Source: Streptomyces halobius (GTDB taxonomy: Bacteria > Actinomycetota > Actinomycetes > Streptomycetales > Streptomycetaceae). Taken from it: a stretch of 64,000 nt of DNA. The notes below the pieces were generated by a model. The model did no database searches and was not told the DNA's origin. It worked only from the letters and a program-made list of their open reading frames with translations. The position numbers and the translations under genes are program-made. The stretch lies in the NCBI RefSeq assembly GCF_023277745.1, contig NZ_CP086322.1:2108001-2172000 (forward strand), given 5' to 3'. Below, piece after piece: positions 54,766-63,075 of the stretch (position 1 is its first letter; the number at the start of each line of letters is the position of its first letter).

Positions 54766-55776
54766 CAGGGGTTCGGGGAGAGAGTCGGGAGGTGGGCGGG
54801 GACGGGCGAGGGACCTGGCTGCCTGGGGCTGGCGGCTTACGGCAGCAGGTGGTCGTCGGGGAAGTTGCGTTGCGTGGGAGGCGGTCTGCCGGTGGGCCTT
54901 CGTCCACCGGCCGTCCTAGGAGTTCGCCAGGAGCTCGCCCCCTACGAAGACACCGCTCCGGGAGTTGCCGAAGCCGCCGAGGAGTTCGCGGTCGCCGGGC
55001 AAGCGGAGTGTGCCGTGGACGGCCTTGTAGGTGCGGATCTGGGGCCGAAGTCGAGTTTGGAGAAGGGGACGTTGGGGTCGGTGATGGCCAAGGAGGGCCA
55101 CGCTGCGCGTGGTGCGTACGGCCGGTGGAGAGGCGACCAGAAGTCGGCGAACGCAGGGCCGCTGAGCGGCGCCAGGGGGGACACGTGCGTTGCCGTGTTG
55201 CCAGGTGGTGGTGATGGTGCTGATGGACCGTGGTGGTGCTGCGGGACGATCCGGCGTCGGGGATGGCGAGTGTCGCTCGCGGGTGGACCGTGCGACGGCG
55301 TAGGTGATGGTCTATGTGAAAGTGAAACCTGCCTCCGATTGGGCGAGTTGAGATGACGTCGGTGACGGCGCGCATCTGTCCTCGGACGCGCTCGTGCCTG
55401 TTCAGCACGCGCGCCACCTGGCCGGCCGGCGAGGGTTGTTAGGGGCGGTCTGATGGTAGGAGAGGTGGTGGGGTAGGGGGTTGGGCTGGGGGTGACGGTT
55501 GTATGGAGGTGACGGGTTGTCTGGGGCCGGGGGCGAACCGTACTGGGGTTCCCTAGCGGCGCCTGAAACCTCACCACTACACCCACCCGCCCCCGAAGGG
55601 GGGCGGGTGGCGGGGTTAAAAGAAGAGGCGCAGCTTTGCGGGCCACCAAGAGAAGAGGTGCCGTTTTGCGGTGCGCTACGGGTGCGCCGGGCACTACGGG
55701 CTTGCCCGGCGCTCAGGGGTACGCACGCGCGGACGCTACGGGCACTCAGCAACTCAACAACAGGGCGCGGGGCACC
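54766..55776. other. About 1 kb without a recognised gene
   Basis: Several open frames exist on both strands but none shows protein-like features or a good start; compositions are arginine-, proline- or serine-rich shadows. The stretch holds the strong hairpin at 55583-55610 and two direct copies of an AGAAGAGGYGC-type 21-bp sequence near 55,621 and 55,650. It may include a decayed gene between 54,900 and 55,300. Confidence 0.4.
55583..55610. terminator. Very strong GC hairpin
   Basis: CCACCCGCCCCC-GAAG-GGGGGCGGGTGG: a perfect 12-bp stem with a 4-base GAAG loop. It lies about 165 bp beyond the chorismate mutase stop and is a likely terminator for that leftward transcript. Confidence 0.65.
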
Positions 55777-56145
55777 TCAGCCGACGGCCGGTCCGTCCGG
55801 CTCCTCCGGTGTGCGGTCGGCGATCGCCCGGTGGTGGCGAACGACCTCGCCGATGATGAAGTTGAGGAACTTTTCCGCGAACGCCGGGTCCAGCCGGGCG
55901 TCCGCCGCCAGTCTGCGCAGCCGCTCGATCTGTGCCGCCTCACGGGCCGGGTCGGCGGGCGGCAGGCTGTGCCGGGCCTTGAGCTCGCCGACCTGCTGGG
56001 TGCACTTGAAACGCTCGGCGAGCAGATGCACCAGGGCCGCGTCGAGGTTGTCGATGCTGCTGCGCAGATAGAGCAGCCGCTCGCGGGCTGCCTCGTCGGC
56101 GACGGAGGCCGCGTCGTCGGCCGCCTGTGCTGTCCCTTCGCTCAT
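55777..56145 (-). CDS. Chorismate mutase (AroQ type)
   Basis: A 122-residue helical protein with the AroQ pattern: RERLLYLRSSIDNLDAALVH (first helix with the conserved arginine and Ile-Asp), LLAERFKCTQQVGELKARHS (arginine and lysine of the active site) and the C-terminal EKFLNFIIGEVVRHH. It converts chorismate to prephenate for phenylalanine/tyrosine synthesis. Length and alpha-only composition are normal for actinobacterial monofunctional enzymes. ATG 56145 is chosen. The upstream 150 bp is a degenerate run of TGCGTGATG-like words without clear function. Confidence 0.88.
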   Translation of the reverse strand: MSEGTAQAADDAASVADEAARERLLYLRSSIDNLDAALVHLLAERFKCTQQVGELKARHSLPPADPAREAAQIERLRRLAADARLDPAFAEKFLNFIIGEVVRHHRAIADRTPEEPDGPAVG

Positions 56146-56412
56146 GTGCGTCTCGCCATTCGTGGTGGGGTGCTCGGTGCGTGAAGCGGGGTGTACGTGA
56201 TGCGTGTGTACGTGGCGTGTGATGCTGATGCGTAATGCGTGATCTGTGTGGTGCGTGATGTGTGTTGTTCGGTGAGGCGTTGATCAGTGGTGTGGTGATC
56301 GGCTGCAGATTAGCCGAATGACGGGAGCCGACCGGGAATGGTCTCGCGTATCGGACCGTTTCCCTGGCCAACCTGCGCCCCCTCCCCCGCCCAGGGACAG
56401 CGTCGCGAACCA

Positions 56413-57083
56413 TCAGCCACTCTCGCCCTCGTTCTCGCCCTCGACCCTGATTTCGCGCTCGTGGTACGTACGGCGGGTGTGCTCGTGCGTCCGCATCACG
56501 GCCGCGGCGCGCGCCTCGTCGCGGTCGGCGATCGCCGCGATCAGCTCACGGTGCTCGGTCCACGACTGTCGGCCGCGCTGCCGGGCCACCGGGGTGTTGA
56601 ACGGCGTTGCCGGCCAGCTCCATCGCCTTGGCATGGAACTCGGCATGGGCCGCCACCGCGGTATCCACGTCACCATCCGCCACGGCGCGTTCGCCCTCGG
56701 CGCACAGCCGCTTCAGCTCCGCGATCCCGGCCGAGTCGGCGTTCGCCGCCGCGAGCCGGGCCGCCTCGGCCTCCAGCAGGGTGCGTACCGTCAGCAACTG
56801 ATCCGCCTCCTCCTCGGTGGGCTCACGCACAAACGCACCCTGCGCCGGTCGCAGATCGACCCAGCCATCGGTGTTGAGCCGCTGCAGGGCCTCGCGGGAC
56901 GGCTGCTGGGAGACGCCCAGATAGCCCGCGAGCTCGTTCTCGACCAGGTGCCGGCCGGGCCCCAGCGCATGCGTGGTGATGAGTTCGAGCAACGCTTCGT
57001 AGACGCGCTCTCGCAGCGGGCCGGGCCGGGCCGAGCCGTTCAAGCCTGGGCCCGGCGCCCTGCGGTAGCCCTGTGGGCACCAT
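56413..57083 (-). pseudogene. GntR/FCD transcription regulator, two frameshifts
   Basis: Three frames assemble a GntR-family regulator of about 220 residues. The best start is ATG 57083 with GGAAGGGA upstream; a base is lost before 57,043, then the DNA-binding domain reads LRERVYEALLELITTHALGP, ELAGYLGVSQQPSREALQRL and LRPAQGAFV. The FCD domain begins TVRTLLEAEAARLA and HAEFHAKAMELAGNAV; near 56,597 another base is missing and the rest, RQSWTEHRELIAAIADRDEA and RTHEHTRRTY, lies in a third frame. Ligand unknown. The divergent palindrome GTCTACAGAC at 57112 is a plausible autoregulatory site. Confidence 0.75.
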
Positions 57084-57109
57084 CGAGGTCCCTTCCGACC
57101 GATTGGTTA

Positions 57110-57121
57110 TTGTCTACAGAC
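57110..57121. promoter_or_regulatory. Possible GntR/FCD operator
   Basis: TTGTCTACAGAC contains the 10-bp palindrome GTCTACAGAC, similar in form to FCD-type GntR operators, and lies about 27 bp upstream of the regulator start. Confidence 0.4.
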
Positions 57122-57320
57122 TACGAATACGCACAAAAATCCACGAATATGCACGAACACGCGAGCGAGCTGACGGGCCGGGACGACCACCGTCCGCGCG
57201 TACTGCGAAGTGGGCTGAAACCTCACCTTTCGCGTGCAGGACAATGACATCGTCAAGGTCTTCTCGCCGGACGACCGCCCGGTGACCGTTGACGAAACCG
57301 GACACACAACGCGGGCAATG

Positions 57321-57380
57321 CAACATCGGCACGTACAACACCGGCACATGCAACACCTGCACATGCAACACCGGCACGTA
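57321..57380. repeat. Four tandem 15-bp repeats upstream of fdhD
   Basis: Units start at 57321, 57336, 57351 and 57366 with consensus CAACACCGGCACATG; each differs at no more than three positions. The array ends 39 bp before the fdhD start. The 15-bp length keeps a reading frame, and the + strand reads as NTGTC-like pentapeptides, but no gene start supports translation. Confidence 0.75.
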
Positions 57381-57419
57381 CCGCAGCGCGCTGCCTCACA
57401 CGACTGGGACTGATCAGAC

Positions 57420-58283
57420 ATGGGACGGGTCACCGAGCGACGTCGCGTCATCCGGGTCCGCGACGGTGTCGTGAGCACCCGACCGGACACCCTCGTCGCC
57501 GAGGAGCCACTGGAGATCCGCCTGGGCGGCAAGCCGCTGGCGATCACCATGCGTACGCCCGGCGACGACTTCGCACTGGCCGCCGGCTTCCTCGTCAGCG
57601 AGGGCGTGCTGGCGAGCGCCGACGAGCTGGCGAACATCGTCTACTGCGCGGGAGCGGCTGAGGACGGGCGGAACACGTACAACGTCGTCGATGTGCGGCT
57701 CGCGGACGGGGTGCCCGTCCCGGACATCACCCTGGAACGCAACGTCTATACGACGTCCTCCTGCGGACTGTGCGGCAAGGCCAGCCTGGACGCGGTCCGC
57801 ACCAGCGCCCGCTGGACCCTGGACACCTCGCCCGACACCCCGGTCCGCATCGAACCGGCGACGCTGGCCACCCTCCCCGACCGGCTGCGGGCCGCCCAGC
57901 GCGTCTTCGACCGGACGGGGGGCCTGCACGCCGCCGCGCTGTTCACCCCGGATGGCGAACTGCTGGACGTCCGGGAGGACGTGGGACGTCACAACGCCGT
58001 CGACAAAGTCGTCGGGCGCGCGCTGCAACAGGGGCTCCTGCCGCTGTCCTCGTGCGTGCTGATGGTGTCCGGCCGGGCGTCGTTCGAGCTGGCGCAGAAG
58101 GCCGTGATGGCGGGCATCCCCGTCCTCGCCGCGGTGTCCGCCCCCTCCTCGCTCGCCGTCGACCTGGCCGCGGAGACCGGGCTGACCCTGGTCGGGTTCC
58201 TGCGGGGAGCGTCCATGAACGTGTACGCCGGCGAGCACCGCCTCGCCCTGCGCGCCACGACCGCTACCACCTCCACGGGCTGA
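57420..58283 (+). CDS. fdhD: FdhD, formate dehydrogenase accessory sulfurtransferase
   Basis: A 287-residue FdhD homologue of normal length. It transfers sulfur to the molybdenum/tungsten cofactor of formate dehydrogenase. Key features are EEPLEIRLGG near residue 28, TPGDDFALAAGFLVSEGV, the sulfur-carrying CGLCGKASL with C115 and C118, and REDVGRHNAVDKVVG (about 182-197) followed by MVSGRASFELAQKA. No formate dehydrogenase gene is in the window. The ATG 57420 start is preceded by a 15-bp tandem repeat array rather than a clear ribosome site. Confidence 0.93.
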   Translation: MGRVTERRRVIRVRDGVVSTRPDTLVAEEPLEIRLGGKPLAITMRTPGDDFALAAGFLVSEGVLASADELANIVYCAGAAEDGRNTYNVVDVRLADGVPVPDITLERNVYTTSSCGLCGKASLDAVRTSARWTLDTSPDTPVRIEPATLATLPDRLRAAQRVFDRTGGLHAAALFTPDGELLDVREDVGRHNAVDKVVGRALQQGLLPLSSCVLMVSGRASFELAQKAVMAGIPVLAAVSAPSSLAVDLAAETGLTLVGFLRGASMNVYAGEHRLALRATTATTSTG

Positions 58284-58401
58284 GGCCGCGCATCCAGTGC
58301 GCACGGCCACCGCTACGGGCTGAGGCCGCACGTCCGGTGCGTACGGGGGCACTACCGGGCTGAAGCCACACGCCCGCCACACAAACCGACGGACCGGGCG
58401 C

Positions 58402-58845
58402 TCACTCCCTGGGCGCGGCAATACGGGTGAGCAGGTCGATCAACTGCGCCCGCTCCTCCGGGGTCAGGGCCGCCGTCAGTTCCGCGTTGGCTTCGTCGCC
58501 GAGGCGCTGGGTACGACGCAGCCGCCGGCGGCCCGCCGCCGAGATCCCGATGGCGTTCTTGCGCCGGTCGTTGGGGTCGGGGGTGCGGGTGACCAGCTCG
58601 TCCTTCTGGAGGTCGTTGACGATGGCGACCATGTCCTTGGGGTCGATGCCCAACGTCCGTCCGAGCTCCGCCTGGGAGACCGGGCCGAGTTCGGCGACTG
58701 CCGAGAGCACGGCGTGATGCATCATCCGCATGCCCTCGGCGGCGAGGGCATCGGCGACGAGGCGGTGGCCGCGGGCGGCGGCCCGGCCCAGTAGCCAGCT
58801 GGGGAGAGCGCGGATACGGCTGGGGGCGTACGGGAGGTCGGACAT
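58402..58845 (-). CDS. MarR-family transcription regulator
   Basis: A 147-residue MarR protein from ATG 58845. The winged helix reads HHAVLSAVAELGPVSQAELG, LGIDPKDMVAIVNDLQKDEL and the wing TRTPDPNDRRKNAIGIS. A longer frame to 58998 would run through the operator region and is rejected. It is divergent from an MDR oxidoreductase gene, and three ATTGG-N5-CCAAT palindromes lie between them, so it most likely represses itself and that gene. Confidence 0.9.
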   Translation of the reverse strand: MSDLPYAPSRIRALPSWLLGRAAARGHRLVADALAAEGMRMMHHAVLSAVAELGPVSQAELGRTLGIDPKDMVAIVNDLQKDELVTRTPDPNDRRKNAIGISAAGRRRLRRTQRLGDEANAELTAALTPEERAQLIDLLTRIAAPRE

Positions 58846-58865
58846 GGGACCACCGTACCGAGATT

Positions 58866-58957
58866 CATTGGCGGACCCAATGGAAAAACATGGGTGGGGA
58901 TAGTGGAAACTTATTGGCCTACCCAATGGATTAGTGGTTATCGTTGGGGGAGCCAAT
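58866..58957. promoter_or_regulatory. Three MarR-type operator palindromes
   Basis: CATTGG-CGGAC-CCAATG at 58866-58882, ATTGG-CCTAC-CCAAT at 58913-58927 and GTTGG-GGGAG-CCAAT at 58943-58957. All have 5-6 bp arms and a 5-bp spacer; the centres are 46 and 30 bp apart. They sit between the MarR start and the divergent oxidoreductase gene. Confidence 0.75.
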
Positions 58958-59019
58958 GAACGGGGGGCGCCGTGCTGCTCATCGCCCTCACGTCTCACAT
59001 GGTCACGTCTCGCGTGCTC

Positions 59020-59064
59020 ATGTCTCGCGAGCGCATGTCTCGCGAGCGCATGTCTCGCGAGCGC
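59020..59064. repeat. Three perfect 15-bp tandem repeats
   Basis: ATGTCTCGCGAGCGC repeated at 59020, 59035 and 59050 with related partial copies on both sides. Each unit contains the 8-bp palindrome CTCGCGAG. The array lies in the untranslated leader of the MDR gene, downstream of the MarR operators. Confidence 0.75.
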
Positions 59065-59170
59065 ATGTGCTCACGTGCTCACGAGCTCCCCTGCCCACAC
59101 CCGCTCTCCGACCGACGACCCATCCCTATCCGATCGGTTCGCGCCGATCGACGCCCCCGGAGGTGCCCCC

Positions 59171-60112
59171 ATGCGCCGAGTCCGATTCCATGCCTACGGA
59201 GGCCCCGAAGTCCTGCGCGTCGAGGAGGCCGAGGCACCCGACCCCGGCCCCGGCGAACTGCTGGTGCGTACCGAGGCGATCGGCGTGACGCTGCCGTGCG
59301 TGCGGCGGGTGCGCGGCGACGGCGACGGAGGCGGTGATCCGCTGCCGGGCACGCCCGGTGGCGAGATCGCCGGTGAGGTCGTCGCACTCGGCCCCGACGT
59401 CACCGGATTCGCCGTCGGCGACCGCGTCACCTCGCTCACCCTCGGCGGCTCGTACGCCGAACTCGCCCTCGCCCCGGCCTTCCTGGCCAGCCGTATCCCC
59501 GACGACGCGAGCGCGGTGCGGGCGGTGGCGCTGGTCCGTCCCGGACATGTCGCGCTCGCCGCGCTGAGCACCGCCGCGCCGACCGGTGCCGAGTCCGTGC
59601 TGATCACCGGGGCGGCCAGCGGCACCGGGCACCTCGCCGTCCAACTGGCCAAGCTGCAGGGCGTGTCACGGGTGGTGGCCGCGGTCAGCTCCACGGCCAA
59701 GGCGGAGTTCCTGTACGGGCTCGGGGTCGACGAGGTGGTGACGTACGACGAGGCGCCTTGGGGCGAGCCGGTCGATATCGTCCTGGACGGTGTCGGCGGC
59801 GACCTGCTGCCGCGGGCCCTCGCCGCACTCGCTCCCGGCGGGCGGCTGATCTTCTTCAACTCCGGTGGCGGCACAGTCCCCGCGTACGAGCTGCTGGCGG
59901 GCTCCAAGACCATCACCGGGCTGACGATGCGGCGCTTCTCCACCGTCCATCGGGAGCTGTACGAGCGGCACCGCGCGCGGCTGTGGGAGCTGGCCGGTGC
60001 CGGGCGGCTGCGGGCGGTCGTCCATGCCGAACTGCCGCTGGCCGACGCCGCGAAGGCGCACGAGATCATCGAGGCGCGGGCCAATCTCGGCAAGGTGGTG
60101 CTCCGGCCATGA
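59171..60112 (+). CDS. MDR-family (quinone oxidoreductase-like) dehydrogenase
   Basis: A 313-residue medium-chain dehydrogenase/reductase of the zinc-free quinone oxidoreductase type. The N-terminal MRRVRFHAYGGPEVLRVEE and GELLVRTEAIGVT are typical, the GGEIAGEVVALGPDV strand follows, and the NADPH site is LITGAASGTGHLAVQLAK at about residues 141-158. No structural-zinc cysteine set is present. ATG 59171 is preceded by GGAGGT at a good distance; the longer upstream frame only translates the 15-bp repeat. Regulation by the divergent MarR protein is very likely from the operator sites. It may reduce quinones or enones in stress response. Confidence 0.88.
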   Translation: MRRVRFHAYGGPEVLRVEEAEAPDPGPGELLVRTEAIGVTLPCVRRVRGDGDGGGDPLPGTPGGEIAGEVVALGPDVTGFAVGDRVTSLTLGGSYAELALAPAFLASRIPDDASAVRAVALVRPGHVALAALSTAAPTGAESVLITGAASGTGHLAVQLAKLQGVSRVVAAVSSTAKAEFLYGLGVDEVVTYDEAPWGEPVDIVLDGVGGDLLPRALAALAPGGRLIFFNSGGGTVPAYELLAGSKTITGLTMRRFSTVHRELYERHRARLWELAGAGRLRAVVHAELPLADAAKAHEIIEARANLGKVVLRP

Positions 60113-60436
60113 CGCCCCGGCCATAATGCCAGGTCACATGCGGGGCAGACGGCGCATCCTGCACACGCGGCGCATGCACCGCACCCCACGCTGCCGGCCT
60201 GCACAGCGCACGCACCGCACCCCGCACTCCCGGCCCGCACAGCGCACACGGCGCAGTGTCCGCGGGCCGGGAGAGTGAATTCCCGTCCTGGGACGGAGAA
60301 CCGACGCAGGCTCCTTGTCGCGGTCCACGGGCGGCAGTAGCTTCCGACGCAACGCACATAGGACGTCGGATGTCCTGATGGCCCGTCTGGGCTTCCTGAT
60401 GACCCGTCGCCGACGCCTCGAAGGGCAGGCCGGACC
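60113..60436. other. Intergenic region upstream of the sialidase gene
   Basis: About 320 bp with no gene. It contains two 36-bp direct repeats (60176-60247) and the promoter region of the sialidase gene; no clear operator was seen. Confidence 0.4.
60176..60247. repeat. Two direct 36-bp repeats
   Basis: Units 60176-60211 and 60212-60247 both begin GCACCGCACCCC and end GCACAGCGCAC, with a few changes in the middle. They form a tandem pair in the gap between the MDR and sialidase genes. Confidence 0.7.
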
Positions 60437-62461
60437 ATGACGTCAGTTCTCCGCGCTCACCCCAGCCCCGGCAGCAGACCACGGCGACACCGCGCCGCCG
60501 CCGTGCTCGCCGGGCTGGCCGCCGCGGCCCTCGTCCTCCCCCCGACCTCCTCCGCACAGGCCGCGTCCGACGCGACGTCGGAAACGCCCACCGCATCCGC
60601 CGCATCCACCGTGTCCATCGCACCCGCCACACCCGCCCCGGCGTCCCCGACGTCCCCGGCGGGCGGCTTCGACCAGCAGGTCCTCTTCAAGGCCGACCAC
60701 GAACAGGGCTATGCGTGCTTCCGCATACCGGCCGTCGTGAAGTCCGTACGCGGCACCCTCCTGGCCTTCGCCGAGGGCCGGGCCCACGACTGCGGCGACG
60801 CGGGCGACATCGACCTCGTCCTCAAACGCTCCACCGACGGCGGCCGCACCTGGGGTCCGCTCCAGATCATCAATCACGGCAACGGCGACACCCACGGCAA
60901 TCCCGCCCCCATCGTGGACCACCGCACCGGACACATCGTCCTCGCCGAGACCTACAACAAGGGCCGCGACGACGGCCTCAGCTGTGACGTGCCCTGCGAC
61001 CGCACCCCGCACCTCCAGTACAGCGACGACGACGGCGCCACCTGGTCCGCACCCCGCGATCTGACCCCCGCCATCCGTCCCCCACAGTGGAACTCCTGGT
61101 ACGCCACCGGCCCCGTGCACGGCATCCAGCTCACCCATGGCCGGCACGCGGGCCGCCTGGTCTTCGGCATCAACGCCGAGAGCTACGCGGACGATCGCGT
61201 CACCGCCAACCACGCGGCCCTGGTCCACAGCGACGACGGCGGCGCCACCTGGCGGATCGGCGCCCTGGACACCTGGCCGATCGCCGACGACGGCACCTTC
61301 CGGCAAAAGCCCTCCGAAATGACGCTCCTGGAACGCTCCGACGGCTCGATCTACGTCAACGGCCGCGAACAGGACGGCACCGACCTGGGCCACCGGGACG
61401 CCACGGTCAGCCGCGACGGCGGCAACACCTTCGCCGCGCCGTTCCGCGCGATCCCCGACCTCTACAGCCCGATGGTGCAGGGCTCGGCGCTGCGTCTGCC
61501 GTCGTCCCGCTACACCGACGGCGGCAGCCGTACGCTCTTCGCGGCGCCCGCCGACCCCGATCGGCGCCGGACCATGACCATCCGCTCCTCCTGGGACGAG
61601 GGCCGCACCTGGGAGGGCGTCGACCGGGGCGCACGGGTGACCGGCGACTGGTCCGGCTACTCGGACATGGTCGCCATCTCACCCGACGTCATCGGGCTGC
61701 TCTACGAGGGCGGCACGGCGGACGCCCGCGACGAGATCCGCTTCGCCCGCTTCACCGAGGACTGGCTCGGCCCGCGCCGCGGCCCCGACCCGACGACCCG
61801 CGACGACGCCCGGGGCGCCCGCCCCGCACTCGTACTGGGCGGCGCACACACCACCGACGGCGTCTTCGGCGACGCGCTGTCCTTCGACGGCAAGGACGAC
61901 GCCGTACGCCTGCCTTTCCGCGACTCCCTCCCGCTCGGCACCCACGACTTCACCTGCACGCTCTGGTTCCGCTACACCGCCACCAGCGGCGAGCAGCCGC
62001 TGCTGTGGATGGGCGGTGTGGGCAGCGGGTCCCCGCAGGTCGCACTGCGCGCCGACCCGGCGGGCGGCCGGATCACCGCGCACCTCACCACCGTTGACGG
62101 CGCCGCACCACCCACCACCGTGCAGGCCGCGACGACCAAGGCGTACAACGACGGCGCATGGCACCATCTCGCGCTGCGGCGCGCCGGCGGTCTGCTCCTG
62201 CTCACCGTGGACGGCTTCGACACCGTCGTCGTCCCGGACGCCTCCGGGTCGGTCAGCCAGGGCTCGGTCTTCGGCGTGCACCTCGGCCAGAAGCCGGACA
62301 GCCGAGCGCAGTTCACCGGTGCGCTGGACGAAGTACGCGTCCACCGGCACGCGCTGACCGACGCCGAGCTGTCCGCCGTACGCGCCGCCGATGCCAGGCC
62401 GACCGGCGACCTGGTCCTCGGGCTGTCGCTGGACGAGGTGCGTCGGGGCGGCCGGGGCTGA
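60437..62461 (+). CDS. Secreted exo-alpha-sialidase (GH33) with LamG domain
   Basis: A 674-residue secreted glycoside hydrolase that releases sialic acids from glycans outside the cell. Residues 1-42 are a signal peptide ending SSAQA. A threonine/alanine/proline linker (about 45-75) leads to the six-bladed propeller: the ACFRIPAV motif with R96, and Asp boxes STDGGRTWG, SDDDGATWS, SDDGGATWR and SRDGGNTF. SEMTLLERSDGS and DWSGYSDM match the regions of the catalytic glutamate and tyrosine. The C-terminal about 475-660 is a LamG jelly-roll (VFGDALSFDGKDDAVRLPF, GALDEVRVHRHALTDAE) likely for carbohydrate binding. No cell-wall sorting signal is present. Confidence 0.92.
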   Translation: MTSVLRAHPSPGSRPRRHRAAAVLAGLAAAALVLPPTSSAQAASDATSETPTASAASTVSIAPATPAPASPTSPAGGFDQQVLFKADHEQGYACFRIPAVVKSVRGTLLAFAEGRAHDCGDAGDIDLVLKRSTDGGRTWGPLQIINHGNGDTHGNPAPIVDHRTGHIVLAETYNKGRDDGLSCDVPCDRTPHLQYSDDDGATWSAPRDLTPAIRPPQWNSWYATGPVHGIQLTHGRHAGRLVFGINAESYADDRVTANHAALVHSDDGGATWRIGALDTWPIADDGTFRQKPSEMTLLERSDGSIYVNGREQDGTDLGHRDATVSRDGGNTFAAPFRAIPDLYSPMVQGSALRLPSSRYTDGGSRTLFAAPADPDRRRTMTIRSSWDEGRTWEGVDRGARVTGDWSGYSDMVAISPDVIGLLYEGGTADARDEIRFARFTEDWLGPRRGPDPTTRDDARGARPALVLGGAHTTDGVFGDALSFDGKDDAVRLPFRDSLPLGTHDFTCTLWFRYTATSGEQPLLWMGGVGSGSPQVALRADPAGGRITAHLTTVDGAAPPTTVQAATTKAYNDGAWHHLALRRAGGLLLLTVDGFDTVVVPDASGSVSQGSVFGVHLGQKPDSRAQFTGALDEVRVHRHALTDAELSAVRAADARPTGDLVLGLSLDEVRRGGRG

Positions 62462-62539
62462 GCGGAGCGGTGCTGCCGGCCAGGGGCTCTGACCCGGGCG
62501 GGAGCGGCGTTGTCAGTGGGCGATGGTAACTATGTGTGC

Positions 62540-63043
62540 ATGAACGACGACACGCTCAGTGATGCCAACCCGCTCAGTGACACCGATTCACTCACGCTGC
62601 CGGAGCCGTACCGCACCCCCGTCGCCGAGATCGCGGACGGGTGTGCGGGCGGGCCGCCGGACTACGAGCTCGTCCCGCTGGCCGCGCTGCCCGACGACCG
62701 GTCGGACGGTGCTGCCGAGCGGGCTCTCGACGCACCGTTCGCGCTGACCGAGGCATGGTTGTGGGACGAATGGGACGACGATCCACGGCCGTCCGAGGAG
62801 ATCGAGCCGCTGCTGGCGCCGGTCTCCGATCACGATTCCGTGGTGCTCGGCACGGACGGCTGCGGGATGTACTGGCTTCTGATCGTCACCGGTGAACACG
62901 CGGCCATATATGGCAGATCACCGGCGATGGCGCGGCCCCGTTCGGAGCGCCGTTCGGCCATACGACGGCGGAGCCGGCGTTCGCGGGTGGGTGCGCCACT
63001 GGGCGCGGGAAAGGACTGGTGTGACGTGTGCGACGTGGCGTAA
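62540..63043 (+). pseudogene. SUKH (SMI1/KNR4)-like protein with compensated frameshifts
   Basis: From ATG 62540 the first 117 residues read as an acidic SUKH-type protein ending CGMYWLLIVTGE. Near 62,905 a G is missing: the following family segment HIWQITGDGAAPFGAPFGHT lies in another frame, then after a second lost G near 62,985 GWVRHWARER appears in the third, and a third lost G near 63,015 restores the first frame (DWCDVCDVA). The open frame therefore stays long but carries about 40 wrong residues. SUKH proteins often serve as immunity proteins; none of its partners are seen here. Confidence 0.55.
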
Positions 63044-63075
63044 GGCAGTGGGCGGGAGCGGGAACGGAAGCACGG

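Noticed and set aside
57114..57377. Cysteine-rich minus-strand ORF with CRCCM repeats, possible metal-binding peptide
   Set aside because: The repeats arise from the 15-bp DNA array; no ribosome site and no conservation visible.
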